Shown: positions 20,052-33,500 of the stretch, in pieces
Layout of the letters: every line of letters begins with the position of its first letter
How positions within the stretch are numbered: position 1 is the stretch's first letter
Origin: Collybia mongolica
Taxonomy: Eukaryota > Basidiomycota > Agaricomycetes > Agaricales > Clitocybaceae
Direction: 5' to 3'
DNA: 64,000 nt
Assembly (NCBI GenBank): GCA_013420905.1
Contig: JAAXNY010000016.1
Location: 1,116,001 to 1,180,000 of the forward strand
Program-made: the position numbers and the translations under genes
Notes under the pieces: generated by a model
Database searches by the model: none
Told to the model about the DNA's origin: nothing
What the model saw: the letters and a program-made list of their open reading frames with translations, nothing else

Positions 20052-23000
20052 ATGAAGCAACAAATTATAGGACGTGCTACACCTGCCCGACAAAGGTTAC
20101 CGAACTCGGGATTCTGCCTGCCCACCAATCAACAATCCCAGAGTCATGCTCATGCTGACTGGGAGGAGAACATGCACGTTGAGGACCCCCAATCGCAATT
20201 AGTCCCCATTGACTATCCAATGGATAACGAGGCAGGACCATCAAATGTTCACTCTCGCGAATTATCACCACCATCAGCCGTGCCGCACCATGAAGACCAT
20301 TATGGGTTATCCAATCCACGCCGCTCTCATTGTATTGCGGCATATCTCGACAAGATTGGCAAGGAAAGATGGGGGCCTGATCCTACTCGACAGTTCATCC
20401 CCAGGGAAGGTGACGAGAGCAGCGAGGAGGATGAGGATGAGGGAAACAAGCAGAATATGGATACTAATAATGACATGGACAGTGAGGATTCTATCAACAG
20501 CAATGAGTATCTTGAGGAAGACGGTAGTGATAATGAAATGCCAAGCGCAGAGCCTGGGTTAGAGGGTATCTCGGTGTGGGATCTTCTTGGCAAGGGGTTT
20601 TTGAAGGAAGCCTCACGGTTAGGTGTGTCCACTCGGGTCCTTCGAAACACTCTCTGAACCATATCCTCATAGAGGAAGTATTAGACAAGAGTGACTTAAA
20701 AATCCTCCGTCTCTATACCATCAAATTTAAAGAAGGCCTCACTCATAAAGCTTACAACAAAATTCATTATCTTCTTCCTGAGCTGTCAGCCAACAGTTTG
20801 AAGAACACAGAGAAACATATCCAGTTTCTTTCCGGTTTTCAGCCAGTACATTATGACTGTTGCACCTCCTCATGTGTGTGTTACACTGGGCCATACAAAA
20901 CCCTTATACAGTGCCCCAAATGCAATAAGGATTGCTACAAAGCTGATGGAAAAACACCCCTCTCCTATTATGAATATCTCCCTATCATCCCCCGACTCCA
21001 CGCCATGGTCTCAAGCCATGCTCAAGCCAGGAAGATGCAATATTGGTCTAAGCACAAACATATCCCAATGAAAATGACTGATATCTTTGATGGTACACAT
21101 TATCAATTACTCCGGGAGACTTATATTACAATTGGCGATGAAGAACTCCCTATATGGTTCTTCTCAGATCCCTGCAACGTAGCACTGGGATTATCTACAG
21201 ATGGTTTTGGTCCTTTCAAGCGCCACAACAAAACTGCCTGGCCATTAATTCTATTTAACTACAACCTTCCTCCTGAAGAGCAAATGCTCAAGGCAAACAT
21301 CATTCCACTTGTATCAATTCCCGGGCCAAAGAAACCCTACAATATGGATTCCTTCTTGTGGCCTGTAGTTCAAGAATTACTACAGCTTGAGATTGGTGTT
21401 TCTGCCTTCAATGCTCTGACTGAATCCATATTCCTTCTCCGAGCATTTCTAATTGTTGTTTTTGGTGATATACCTGCAGTTTCCATGGTCATGCAAATGA
21501 AGGGTCACAATGCCATCTATCCTTGCAGAATGTGCACCATCAAAGGCATCTGCACCCCATCCTTGTGAGTGACAACCCATTATGTTCTGCTGTGCCGCAA
21601 TGGCTTTCCACAGCCACAAGAGCAATACAACGCATCAGAACTTCCACTACGAACTCATTTGTCATTCATTGAACAAGCAAAAAAAGTCCAGTTTGCTGTA
21701 ACCGATGCAGAGTCCAAATGCCTTGCAACTAAATATGGCATCAAGGGTATTCCACTCCTCAGTACACTGAGTTCACTATCTTTTCCTACCTTGTTCCCTT
21801 ATGATTTCATGCATCTTATATGGTCTAATCTCATCCCAAACTTAATTCGGCTTTGGACTGGAAAATTCAAAGATCTTCCCCACAATGACAAAGGCTATGT
21901 ATTATCCTCAACCGTATGGGAGGCTATTGGAGAAGCCACTGCAGATGCGGGGAGTACTACTCCGGCGGCATTTGGGTCTAGGGTTCCTAATATTGCATCA
22001 GAGAGGTCTAATATGATTGCAGAAACATATTCGGTCTGGACATTTTACATCGCACCAACTCTCCTTAAAGGCCAATTTGTACATCCCCGATACTATGTAT
22101 TAAACTAGTTAGACTGTTAACAATTTGCCTCCAATTTGAAATTACACAAAATCAAATAGATGAGCTTGAAAGGGGGTTTCAGGATTGGGTCAAGGTGTAT
22201 GAGCGGTAAGCACTTCTCGCAACCCAGAGGTCATTTTCTGATATATATATTAACAGCCTATATTATAAATATGACCCACTGCGCGTATCGACTTGCCCCC
22301 TCACAATTCACGCACTACTCCATATCACACCAACTGTCAGGGCCATGGGTCCAGTCTGGGCCTATTGGGCATTTCCAATGGAGCGCTACTGTGGTGATAT
22401 CCTCCGCCATGTCAAGAGCCGACGGTTTCCTTATGCGAGCATCAATAACTATATCACCTCATGTGCCCAGTTGGCACACATAACTCTTCTCTACAATTTA
22501 CAAGGCAAACTTCAGGTCTTACCTGCAAAGTCCCATGATCAGGATTTCAAATTAGATGAATGTACGTTGTTTATCATACTATGCAGTCCTTCAATAATTA
22601 TAGTTAAGATCCATTACACGTCCTCACCCCACCAAAAGGACCTGCAGCAAGCCTCTCTCGTTCCCTATGGATGGTGCTCACAGCGACATTGGCTACCCGC
22701 CTCGAGAAATCCCCATCAGTGATTCGACGGCTTATACCACAAGTGACGCAATTCCATCAATACGGCCGAGTATACCACCTGGAGGGCGGTGATACTATGC
22801 ATGCCCGCGAGCTTCTTCCGCTTAGGTCTGACAGCCGTGATATGTCATTTGTCAAGGTATATTATGCATTTCTGATTTTTTTGACATACTCTGACTCATA
22901 CAAACCCCAGTATCAACTCGAGGTTGATAAATTTGCACATCGCAGGTCCCGAAGATCCGAGTTTGAGCTGCAAGAGTTTTTTGGGCAACTCTGTTGTTTT

Positions 23001-23528
23001 CTTGTTGTTGATATCCCAGCATCCCCAAGAGAGGGGATTGAGGCAGAATCATTCATTTATGCAGTTATCAGGCAGGTCAAGATATCAGAAGCAGTAACTG
23101 ATTATTGCTCCTTGAACTATTACAAAGACCTAGGATCTATAGAATGTGTTGATCTCAACCAGGTGGAATGTGTGATTGGTCGCATTATGGATTGTGGAAA
23201 GTGGTCAATTATTGATCAATGTCATTCCTTATCTTCAATACATACATAGTTGATACATCCATTCTTTTATCAACTACATATACTACTCTTTTTGCCCATG
23301 CATCTTACAGCCTTGCTCAAGCAATATTTTAATAATAGTAATAGCATAATCCTTTGGTTCCTTAATGCCATGCTGAATTACTCTCAAGAGCTTGCCTTTG
23401 GGCCCCCTTCACCTGAACTTACTAAGTACTCCAAGCTTACAAAATATAACCTCAGATTGTTCCTAAGTGTGGAAATTCATATTCCCACACTTAAGTGGCT
23501 GAATTTCATGATCCAATGGGGACACAGT
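20052..23528 (+). mobile_element. Decayed Tnp2-type CACTA transposon copy
   Basis: Contains the transposase pseudogene and ends at 23528 with the same terminal bases as the copy at 693. The subterminal repeat array of about 560 bp is missing between 23462 and 23466, so the coding end is joined almost directly to the terminal palindrome. A matching 5' terminus (CACTGTGTCC) was not found between the foldback element and 20052, so the 5' border is unknown and may be lost. Confidence 0.7.
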
Positions 23529-23537
23529 GCAAAATGA
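20052..23537 (+). pseudogene. Tnp2-like CACTA transposase, broken
   Basis: The frame starts with a variable acidic region, then over an intron (about 20619-20671) continues into a conserved transposase core. It has a cysteine-rich stretch (CCTSSCVCYTGPYKTLIQC then CPKCNKDC) and the Tnp2 core with FFSDPCNVALGLSTDGFGPF and HNAIYPCRMC. Further on come the YYKYDPLRVSTCPLTIHALL and GPVWAYWAFPMERYCGDILR segments of the C-terminal (DUF4218-like) domain. Introns near 22206-22256 and 22560-22660 have GT-AG borders. Breaks: an in-frame TGA at 21566-21568 and a frame change near 22100, where the protein continues one frame over as LVRLLTICLQFEIT. The last exon runs to a TGA at 23535-23537, just past the element end. 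Family assignment from motifs is secure; the copy is inactive. Confidence 0.8.
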
Positions 23538-24082
23538 ACAAAGTGTGTTTATTGATAACAGGGAAGAAATAATCAAACCAAATTTAAGTGATGTAAATGG
23601 CATGGAATTAATCCCCACAAAGCCTATTATTCTCACCTGTGATGGTATGAAATTCATCCCATAGCCTCAAAAATTTGCAGTAATGTTACCCTGAGAAAAA
23701 TTGCTATTCTCACCCATCAAGGTAGTAGATTAATCCCATATTGATAGGAATTACCTCCCACAATGGTTGTTTTTTCCACCTATGGTGGAATGAAATTCAT
23801 CCACTAAATTATACCTTAATGTATTATTTCTATTATTTAAGAGGATGAAACACAGGGTTGAATTTCATCTATTCTCAGTTTCACAGTGCTCAATGTATAA
23901 CCATAGATTAATAGTAGCTCATATGCTTTTCCTTCAAGCATGAGCCTATCATATCAAAACTAAAGTAATATATATTATTTGGATTAACAATTGTGCCATT
24001 TAGTGGGATAAAGCATTGTGTGGCACTGTGCCAAAGGCATGGGTCTTTAGCTTGTATTCACATAACCCAGAAAGAATTATGT
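23529..24082. other. AT-rich intergenic stretch, possible remnant of another CACTA end
   Basis: No gene. Bases 23640-23890 contain several loose relatives of the CACTA subterminal palindrome (for example GGTGGAATGAAATTCATCC near 23785) and a CACAGTG at 23881-23887, so this may be a much older element end. Nothing firmer can be said. Confidence 0.35.
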
Positions 24083-24107
24083 AAAGGCTTTTCAAGAAAC
24101 CAACTAA

Positions 24108-26066
24108 ATGTCTACCATCACTGACAGAGGTAAAAACACAACAAACAGCCAAACCACGACACGCTGCGCCACACCCACCTCTGGACCAACTGCAGCATCA
24201 AAGGACGAACTAAAAGAAGCAGCTGGGACGAACACAGACGTGAGAAATGTGAAAGATGCAAAGACAGTGCTTGAAGCAGGACAATACCTGATTCCCAGTG
24301 CGTCCGTCACCCCGGCCCTCCTAGCCCTCATACTCCTCCAGCTTGCCCAATCTGTGCCCAAGCCACCTAGGCGTCTGGCAGATGGCATACGAGCGATATC
24401 CTTCCTCCTCGAAGAAATGACTGCAGACCTCACCGCAGAAACCATTGCCTCCGTGGTGATGGCAAAACTGACAGTTTCACTCAAGGAAATCCGAAACACG
24501 ACAGAGGACATGAGCTGCGCAACAGATGGAATCAAGGATGCGGCAGCACAGAACCTCGTCGCCATTGACAGCATACGCGAAGACCTCGGAGACCTATCAG
24601 AAAAAGTCACACAAGTCAGCTCCGAACTCACCGACTGGCCAACACAAAACCAGCAACCTATGCCAGTGCCAACACCAACAAACAGCACAATACCCCCACA
24701 GCATGCAGCGGTGATCACACAAGGAAACATCAAATCCTGACAGATATACATATGAACCAACCCGGGAATGGACGACACCGGCCTCAAGGACCTCACCAAG
24801 AAAGAATTAGTAGCAAAAGCCCAAATTGTGCTCGACCTCATGGGGCTTGGGGCTAGCAACGCACCTGAAGGAACCGCCTTTGTTGGGGTGAAGAAGCTAC
24901 GCACGGGGGTCATCCAATACCAACTCAGCTCAGAATCATCCACGGAATGGATACAGGACAAAGCGGTGATGGCGAGCTTCATGGAACACTATGGAGGTAC
25001 GTCCACTGCCCGTTCCCAGTTACGATATACAGTGGCAGAATTCATCCCGGTGTCATTCAACCCGGACGTCCAAGCAGCAAGAGATGTGGTGGAGTGAAAC
25101 AGTGGCCTCCCCATGGGAGTGATGGTTGCGAAGTACATCAAAGCTGCCCACAAGCGTGACACAGCCCAGAAAGTGGCCCATGCAATCGTAGGATACAGAG
25201 CGCATGAGACTGCAAACCACGCAATAGAACACGGATTATATGTGGATGGGAAACTTGTCCTTACACGCAAGCTTCTCCCTGAACCCAAGCAATGCTTGAA
25301 ATGTCAGACAATGGGAACCAACCACATTGCAGCACAATGTAAATCAATACATGACATGTGTGCTAACTGCGCAGGGATGCATAGAACTGAAACATGTGGT
25401 CTAAAGGACTGGCAGCAGTTCAGATGTTCAAACTGCAATGGAGCTAAAGGACATGGTGCCGCCGATAGGCAGTGCCCATACTTCCTAATACAACTAAAAA
25501 ACCTACATGACCGCATTCCAGATACCAAATACAAGTACTTCCCCACCAATGACCCGAAAACATGGGAACTCATCGGCCAACCCGACCTATACACAAATGA
25601 CCAAGATGCAGCGTGGCAACAACAGGGAGGTAACTGGCAAGGGGGGTGGTCACAGGCGCAGAACGGAAAGCAGAGGAAAGGGACAGGAAGACTAGCAGGA
25701 GGTCAGAGAGGAGAGGGGGGAGGGGGCAGCGCCGGAAATGGAGGGGGAGGGGGAGCATATGAGCAACAGGGGGGGAGGAACCAGGCAGGAACATGGGGAT
25801 GGACAGGAAGCAGGAAAACAAAGGAAACGGGAAACACGAGGTTCCAGGCTAATCACGTACCAGACAATGGGTGGCCCGCAGCAACAGCGCAGCAGCCCAT
25901 TGAAAAATACTTTGCACCAGTGAAAGCAGATGGAACATGGGGAAACTCACCGGCAACAGAGGAACCACCACCATTAGATGAAGCTAACGAGCAAGAGGCA
26001 GAGCTGAATGGTCAATACACCCCACTATTTTTCCCTGAATCACCCATACCTACAGTCAATGCCTGA
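24108..26066 (+). pseudogene. LINE ORF1 (Gag-like, zinc knuckles), with three TGA stops
   Basis: One continuous frame broken by TGA at 24738, 24753 and 25095. The N-terminal half is helical and rich in charged residues. The C-terminal half has three cysteine clusters: CLKCQTMGTNHIAAQC, CANCAGMHRTETC and CSNCNGAKGHGAADRQC, typical of LINE ORF1 nucleic-acid chaperones in fungal Tad1-like elements. A glycine/glutamine-rich tail follows (25600-25840). No frameshifts are seen, so single base changes alone broke the gene. Arginine CGA is the likely ancestral codon at each stop. Confidence 0.8.
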
Positions 26067-26079
26067 TACACTGGATGAA

Positions 26080-29000
26080 CAACCTGAACCGACACCAGTG
26101 CTGAACCTTTGAATATGGCAACAGAACATCAACAAATCTCTAGAAGGCCAATCAGACCTTCTCGTATCGCTAAAAACAGACTACGATGTGTGCCTCATAC
26201 AAGAACCATACATTGATTTCAAAGGGAAAACACGAGTGAACCCCCACTGGAGCGTCATATACCCCGAAACCCACAACACCAACCACAAAGCCACCCACTC
26301 CCTCATCCTCGTCAACACTTGACTTAAGTCAGACTCATGGACACACATACCATTTGACTCACCTGATGTAACGGGAATCCAAATGGTGGGGGACTTTGGG
26401 ACCCTTCGCCTAATCAATGTATACAATGATTGTAACCACAACGACAGCCTCACGCACCTATCCAATTACCTCCACAACCCACAAAACCGCACATACCCCA
26501 GGGCACCACTATATAACATGTGGATGGGGGACTTCAACCGCCATCACTCGCTCTGGGACGAGCCGCGCAATGAGCACCTCTTCACCCGAAGGAACCTCGA
26601 CCTCACCCAACCACTATTGAACCTGATTGGGAGACACAGTATGAAAATGGCACTTCCCCCAGGAATCCCCACCCTTAAGGCATTTGGTACAGGGAACCAC
26701 ACACGAGTTGACAATGTCTTCTGCTCGGAAAACCTCCTTGACAACATCACCCAATGCGATGCTGGCAAAACCCACCCACAAAAAACCGACCACTACCCCA
26801 TCATCACAACTCTAGACATCAGCCCACCCATCCTGGAAACCATTCCTCAACGCAACTTTCGCATGACAAAATGGCCTGAATTCATGAAACTTCTGAAGGA
26901 GAACATCAACAAACTCCCAGAGCCAGAGGAGCTCTGGACGTGCGAATCCTTCGAGGAGTGACGCACAGCCCTCAATGAAGCAATCCAAAATGCCATTGAC
27001 ACCCATGTGCCCCTCACAAAGCCCAGCCCATTCACAAAACGCTGGTGGTCCTCGGACCTCACAACAGCTAAGAAAGCCACAAAAAAGCTTGCTTCAAAGT
27101 CCAAACAATACCACCCAAACACAGAACATCCCATCCACAAACAGTACCGACAGCAGCACAACGACTACTCAGAAATGATCTGCACAGCGAAGATCGAGCA
27201 CTGGGCTGCATGGCTAGAGGGACTGGACGAGTCAAGCATCTGGTCAGCAAGCCGGTTGGTCACAGGACCTGACACGGATGGCGGAAGAACCAGAGTGCCT
27301 ATGCTCCGGGTGAAAGATCCCATCACAAAGCAAGTGGTATGTGAAGCAGTAGACAACAAGAGCAAGGGGAAACTCTTCTTCGAAACCTTCTTCCCAGCAC
27401 AACCCACAGAGTCATTGGTCCCACCCAACCCCGAGTACCCACTGCCCAAATGGGAATTCCAAAACATTACAAATGAGCAGATCCACTGAAGCATCAGAAA
27501 AATGAAACCATACAAAGCCACACGCTCTGGTACAGTACCCAACTGCGTTTTCACACATGCCCAAGAACTGCTCATCCCACACCTTGGCCCACTATACCAC
27601 GCTACCCACAACCTGAAATACTACCCTGATGACTGGGCACTCACAGAGACCCTCGTGCTGAAGAAACCTGGACGTCCCGACTACTCTGTTCCGTCAGCGT
27701 GGCGACCAATTGTCTTATCATGTGGCATGGCATGCCTATTCAACTGCTGCCACACAGAGGATGTAACGGTAATGTGCGAGAAACTAAACATACTCCCCGC
27801 CAACCATTTCGGAGCACGACCTGGGAGAACCACAACTAACTCCATACACCTCCTCATCAAAATCATCAAAGATGCATGGCGAAAGCAAAAAGTGGCATCA
27901 GTCCTATTCCTGGATGTCAAAGGTGCATTCCCGAGTGTAGCGGTTGACCGCCTCATTCACAACATGAGATCACGAGGCATACCTGAACAGTACACGGAAT
28001 GGATGAAACGTCGGTTGGGAAGCCGACAGACAACACTCTTATTCGATGACCACTGCTCAGAAAAATTTAACATTGACAATGGTCTTGACCAAGGCGGCCC
28101 CTTTTCGGGTATTTGTTACCTCATATACAACGCCAACCTACTTGACATACCCAGGCTACACCTTGGTGAATGGATACTGCTGTTTGTTGATGACGCCACT
28201 GTAATAGTAGTAGGACAGGACTTCAGAGAAACACATGCAGCACTCCGAGCTATCATGACACGGCTCAGAGGGATATTTGAGTGGGCAACCGACCACAACT
28301 GCAAGTTTGGACTTGACAAATTCCAACTGGTTGACACGACACGCCAGCGCATCCCACACACTTTCATTCACCGAAAGACTGTCCCCATGCCACGAACTGC
28401 ACTAATCCTCAACAACCACCGCATAGAATCAAAGCCGGCAGTGAAGTTCTTGGGGATCATGATCGACAACACGCTCAACTGGAAAGCTCAATGTGCAGTA
28501 GCACTCGCAAGAGGACAGGACTGGATCATCCAGTTCGGATGCCTAGCAAAAGCCTCTCAAGGTGCATCAGCATGGTACATGCGCCAGCTATACCTCTCAA
28601 TTGCTGTACCACGAATGCTCTATGGCGCCGACATCTTCCTCACACCACATAACCGGGTCTCCCCCAACAAGCCAGATGCTAAAAAAGGAGGATGAGCCAT
28701 CATTAACAAACTTGCAGCGGTTCAACAACATGCAGCCATCATGATTACAGGTGCTATGCAAACAACACCCACTGACATGCTCAATGCATTAGCAAACCTC
28801 CTACCCCTCCACATGCTAGTTGACAAATACCGCCACCGTGCAGCACTACATCTCGCAACCCTCCCCGAACGTCACCCTCTATACACACCAGTCATAATGG
28901 TCACAAAACACCCTAACATTACACACACATCACCCCTCCACAGACTCATGGACACATACAAAATCCAGCCAGAATGCATGGAAAAGATAGACTCTGCTTG

Positions 29001-30017
29001 ACAGTCCAATAAATGGACATCACCATTCACAGTCACAATTGCGGAAACAAGAGAAGAAGCAATAGAAGAGGATGAGAAGGACAGAAGGAATGTGAAGGTA
29101 TACACAGATGGGTCAGGAATAGGAGGGAAGATAGGAGCAGCAGCAGTACTGTATAGGGCAGGGAGGATATCAAGTACAATGAGGTACCGGCTGGGATCAG
29201 CAAAACACCACACTGTTTATGAGGGCAAATGCGTAGGGGCTTTAATGGGACTCAAGCTAATCAAGAGGGAGGAGAACGTTCGAGAAACAACGTTTGGCAT
29301 CGACAACCACGCTGCCATCACATCAACAAGCTCTATCCGGCCTACCTCGGGCCACTACATCCTCAATGAAATTCACACAAGATACCATGACGCACGAACA
29401 ACTTACAATTGACACTTACAAATTAACCTACGATGGACGCCAGGGCACGAAGGAATAGAAGGAAACAAACAGGAAGCAGTGACAAGAGACAACTACCAGA
29501 GCTTCTGCGAGTGCAGCTACCATGGAGCAAATCGGCGGTGAAGCAAGCATATGCAACAGCACTCAAAACAAGAGCGAAAAAGACATGGAAATTATCAAAA
29601 CACTACAAAAAACTAAAACACACCGATCCCACAGCACCATCGAGCAAATACTACATGATGATTGTCAAAATCCCGCGGAAACACGGCAGCATCCTTACAC
29701 AGCTCAGAACTGAACACATACCACTTGCCCATCACCTGCATCGCATCGGGAAGGCAGACTCCCCAACTTGCCCATGTTGTCACAGACATAACGAGACCGT
29801 CGCCCACTATTTACTACACTGCCCGGCACACCAAAATGCCAGGGACACTCTCCAAGCCACAATTGGCCGAGACGCGCATAACATCGCCAAGCTGCTATCA
29901 GAAACAAAACTCTTCCGTGCACTATTCACGTTCATCGCTAGCTCTGGCCGATTTCGAGCCATATACGGGGACCTCACACTCCCACCACCACCACCCCCCG
30001 AAAACCAACCCCAGTGA
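26080..30017 (+). pseudogene. LINE ORF2 (endonuclease, RT, RNase H), with seven TGA stops
   Basis: The frame shows an APE-type endonuclease (IWQQNINKSLEGQSDLL at its start, LYNMWMGDFNRHHSLWDE at its core, TDHYPIITT at its end), then reverse transcriptase with FLDVKGAFPSV, NGLDQGGPFSGICY and the active site LLFVDDATVIV. RNase H follows (VKVYTDGSGIGGKIG, WTPGHEGIEGN), then a C-terminal zinc motif CPCCHRHNETVAHYLLHC. TGA codons interrupt it at 26110, 26320, 26959, 27487, 28693, 28999 and 29410; the frame resumes unchanged after each. Near 29480 a small deletion shifts the frame by one, and the last part is read from there to 30017. No TAA or TAG interrupts the frame before the shift. Confidence 0.85.
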
Positions 30018-30285
30018 ACGCTCACCAACCCACCCATGCCCCACTACCCTCCACTATGCTTTCCTATCACTCAGTCTCGTCTCTTCGGTCTCAATCTCAA
30101 CCCCTATACCCTTACTTTACTAACTTACTGTCAATTACTGCGCACACTGCGCTTTCGGGGGTGCCATGCACTCCCAAAGCCGATACTTAGTTCACTCCAA
30201 ACACCAGAGTCCCTCAGATATAGTAGGATAACCACGCATGTATATTCTCTTCCATATGGTTCGCCACAACAGAGAATAAATTGGA

Positions 30286-30309
30286 ATCAAAAAAAAAAAA
30301 AAAAAAAAA
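30286..30309 (+). repeat. LINE poly(A) tail
   Basis: A run of about 24 A residues follows GGAATC, at the 3' end of the LINE and directly before the right target-site copy. Confidence 0.9.
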
Positions 30310-30532
30310 AAAGGCTTTTCAAAATAGTATTCCAATAACTTGTTTTATCCAATTGTAAAATAATTATGAAAAACTTTCATATTTGTTTCAAATAAATTCA
30401 GTTGAATTATCTTAATACAGGCCCAGTGAGGGCTGTTGGTTTTATTTCAAAAGAGTCACGTGAACATTGGTTCCCGGATAATATCAATGATAATCGCCGA
30501 GACAAACCGTGTTGTTAACTTCAGTCGAAAAC

Positions 30533-33500
30533 ATGGACAGCCCTCCAAAACAATCAAAGAGATGGCCCAGTTCCCCGCCCCCTATGTCGTCCGAAACCAT
30601 TTCGAGGCAGCCGAAATCGCCACGCCTTGATCCTGCTACGTCAAACATGACCGCGACGGCGCAATCTGACACTCAGCCCTCTGGGGTGGGCCAATTTCCT
30701 ACCACAGATCCACAGGATTCTTCAGCAACAGGGACTGTCTCCGACTCCGACATGAAAACATTAAAATTATCTGAGGATCATTTTCGTGCTGGGAATTTTG
30801 ACGAGGCACTGGCAATCATTGTATTGATGGACGTTATTCATCATCGTCCCGGCTCAGTCTTCACCGGATGTGGATGGAGTGATATTACGGGAGCCGAAAA
30901 AGCGATTGCTGATGATCCTGAACTTGAAGGTCTGATAAGAGGCTGTTTCGAGAAGGGAACTTTGGAGCCTTTGCGTAGAAAAGGTGGTGTATTGGACGAG
31001 CTTTCACTGGGTTGCCGAGGTTCACCCATTTATAGTCAAAAGTTCCACCCCAGGTCATGGAAGCTCGATCGTTAAAGATATGAGTGCAGGTAAGTTCTTG
31101 GCGATCTTGGCCTCGTCGCTAATAACCTTTCAACAGTGCGCGGAGGTCAGACTTATGTCATTTGATTCTTAGCGTAGTGACGTTTACCTTTATTTTAGTT
31201 GTGAAGAAAGCCTGGGAGGTCAACTATGAGGGCAACTCCAGTAGCCTTTTAGTCGAAGCGCTTCACACTATGAACAGCAAAAGAACCCTAAAGGAATATA
31301 GCAACTTCGTCCCTGTTGTCCAAAGCTCCGGAATGGGAAAATCCAGGACTGTTGATGAGGCTGCGAAAATGATATTTACCCTTCCGTTTAACCTAAGGTC
31401 CGACGATGACACCACTGGTAAGTCCCTTTTAAACCCGTCATTCCGCATTGTGTTGTCGGCTGAACATCCAAAGCGTATCCACCACCACATAAAGAAATCC
31501 GCGATTTCTTTAACGTGGCAGATCCCAAGGGATTTTTGAAAGACCAGCTCGAGTATCGATACCTTCACTTCTTCAGGCAGCTATTCAACATGGTCAACGC
31601 TGAAGTTTCAAAAGTCATGATCTGCGAGACGTACAGCAAACTTGCCTCAACTTGGCACAGCAATTTTAACGAAACAGCACAAAATGAATTATACCGTGAG
31701 GCGGTGAAGGTGAATGCCCTTGTAATTATTTATAAACTCTCTTGATCTTCCACAAGAGAGCGTTAGACGAGCTGAATACTAAGCCTTTCGTTGAGGACGC
31801 TTTGGACGATAGCAGAACAGCAGGTAGGTTGCATCGGCTGTCTTTGTCCGATACCACGGTCTAATGTAAATGTCAGTAAAGACATCGGCTCAAAAGCTTA
31901 TCGCTACTATCGACGCAAAGTCTGCATTAAACGGGTCTGATCGAACAGGAGGAAGAGGCCAGCATAAGCGTCCAGTGAAAATGATGCTCTATTTCGATGA
32001 GTCGCATGAACTTGTGTACAAGTTCACAAAGGCAGATAAGGATAATGAGGCACGGTCACCATATCAGGTCTTGTGCAAGTCTTTGAACAGCGTCATGCAA
32101 GAAGATATTTTCGTGGTTCACTTGTCCACCAATTGCAATCTAAGTCGTTACTCCCCTCATCAAGGCCGCTTCTGGTCACATCGGGGCGACCCGGCAGGGC
32201 CCGTCCAAGGCGACGACTTGCAGGCTCCATTCGTCGAGCTGCCTTTTGATGTTTTTGCTGCTGTGGAGGAAGGAAAGATCGATCTCATTAACGTTTCACA
32301 ATTTAAACATATTGGAAAATTTGGCCGACCTCTGTACGTCATCTTGTTACACATAAATATACCTTTGACTCACTATGGCCTAGGTTCAACACGATGTTGG
32401 AGGCGGGTCATACTGACATAGTCGCGTTCGCAGTGCAGAAACTATATGGGCATCCGAGAGAAGAAAATGAGAACGGCCGACTTGCGGCACTCTCTATTAG
32501 ACTGTTGTTTGAATTCGAGCCCCTGCGCGAATTGGCAAAGGATAAAGAAGTAGAACTTGTTGCAGGTCACATGCGCGTTGCTTATTCTGTTCCGCAACAT
32601 CGCCTTTACATTCGTTCTGGCACTCCCTCGGAACCATTGTTGGCTGAAGCGTCGGCACGTATCATGGCGAAGAGTGACCCTTTGACCCTGCTACAAGGGT
32701 TTTTACAGCATGGTCTCATATCTAAGGGCGAACGGGGAGAACTGGTTGGTCGGCTTATTCTTACACTGGCTCATGACAAGGCAATCGAAGCAGGAAAAAA
32801 GCGGCTCTTCAGTGAGCCAATTGGCGTTATTGGATTCTTGGAGGCCCTTATTGGCAAAACCTACATTAATTCCGTCAAAAAATCAAAGCCTGCAAACGTT
32901 GTTGATGGCCGAACTCTCGAGGAAGCCTTTGCCAATGCCCAACTTAACTTCACTCACTTTGTCAAAGGAGGAGATTCAAGCGTCGTATCAGATGAAATTG
33001 CTTGGATGGCACTTGCGCGTTGTATGGCCTTTGCTTGTGCGAACGATCAGCGGACAATTGACCTGTACATTCCGGTCCTTCTGTGGGAAGAAAAGCTCAG
33101 TCGGTGGGCAGTCTCCGGAATCTTCATCCAGTTCAAGAATCGTGCTTCACAAGAGCGAGTTATAATTGATGCCGCGAAGCTTGGTTTCTTTACACATGCG
33201 GACCCCGCCGGAGAAAGGGCGGAGCGATACAACGCCAGACCATACATCACCATTGTTATGAACATGGGGGTGCGAGAAAAAATATCGGCGCAGCCCGAGG
33301 AGGCAAAGTCGCGGACACCACCTATGTCAACAACTCAGACAAGCCTCGCGGATTTGAAGACCACTCCATCCCAAGTGACAACTGAAGCGGGCCCGACCCG
33401 AGCACAGCCAAAGCGAGGGGGTGGTGCGATAAATATTCACCCCCGATACGCTATCAATATTACTGGCTGCTCATCTAATGTATACGGCGTCCTTGCCTCA

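Larger units (their letters stand above)
24096..30309 (+). mobile_element. Near full-length Tad1/I-like LINE retrotransposon
   Basis: Flanked by a 13-bp direct repeat AAAGGCTTTTCAA at 24083-24095 and 30310-30322, with about 24 A residues before the right copy: target duplication and poly(A) tail of a non-LTR retrotransposon. ORF1 (24108-26066) has zinc knuckles; ORF2 (about 26080-30017) has endonuclease, reverse transcriptase, RNase H and a C-terminal CCHC. RT followed by RNase H fits the I/Tad1 group known from fungi. Only 12 bases precede the ORF1 ATG, so the 5' untranslated region is very short or slightly truncated. Ten in-frame stops, all TGA, inactivate it; one small frameshift occurs near 29480. 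Confidence 0.88.

Noticed and set aside
24104..24982. 292-codon minus-strand open frame opposite LINE ORF1
   Set aside because: It mirrors the LINE ORF1 coding strand; loss of stops on the antisense strand follows from the codon use of ORF1, and the protein shows no family features.
26110..29412. Selenocysteine or general UGA recoding as explanation for the LINE TGA codons
   Set aside because: Host genes in the window use TGA as stop or avoid it within frames, and CGA to TGA at methylated CpG explains all positions more simply. It remains testable.
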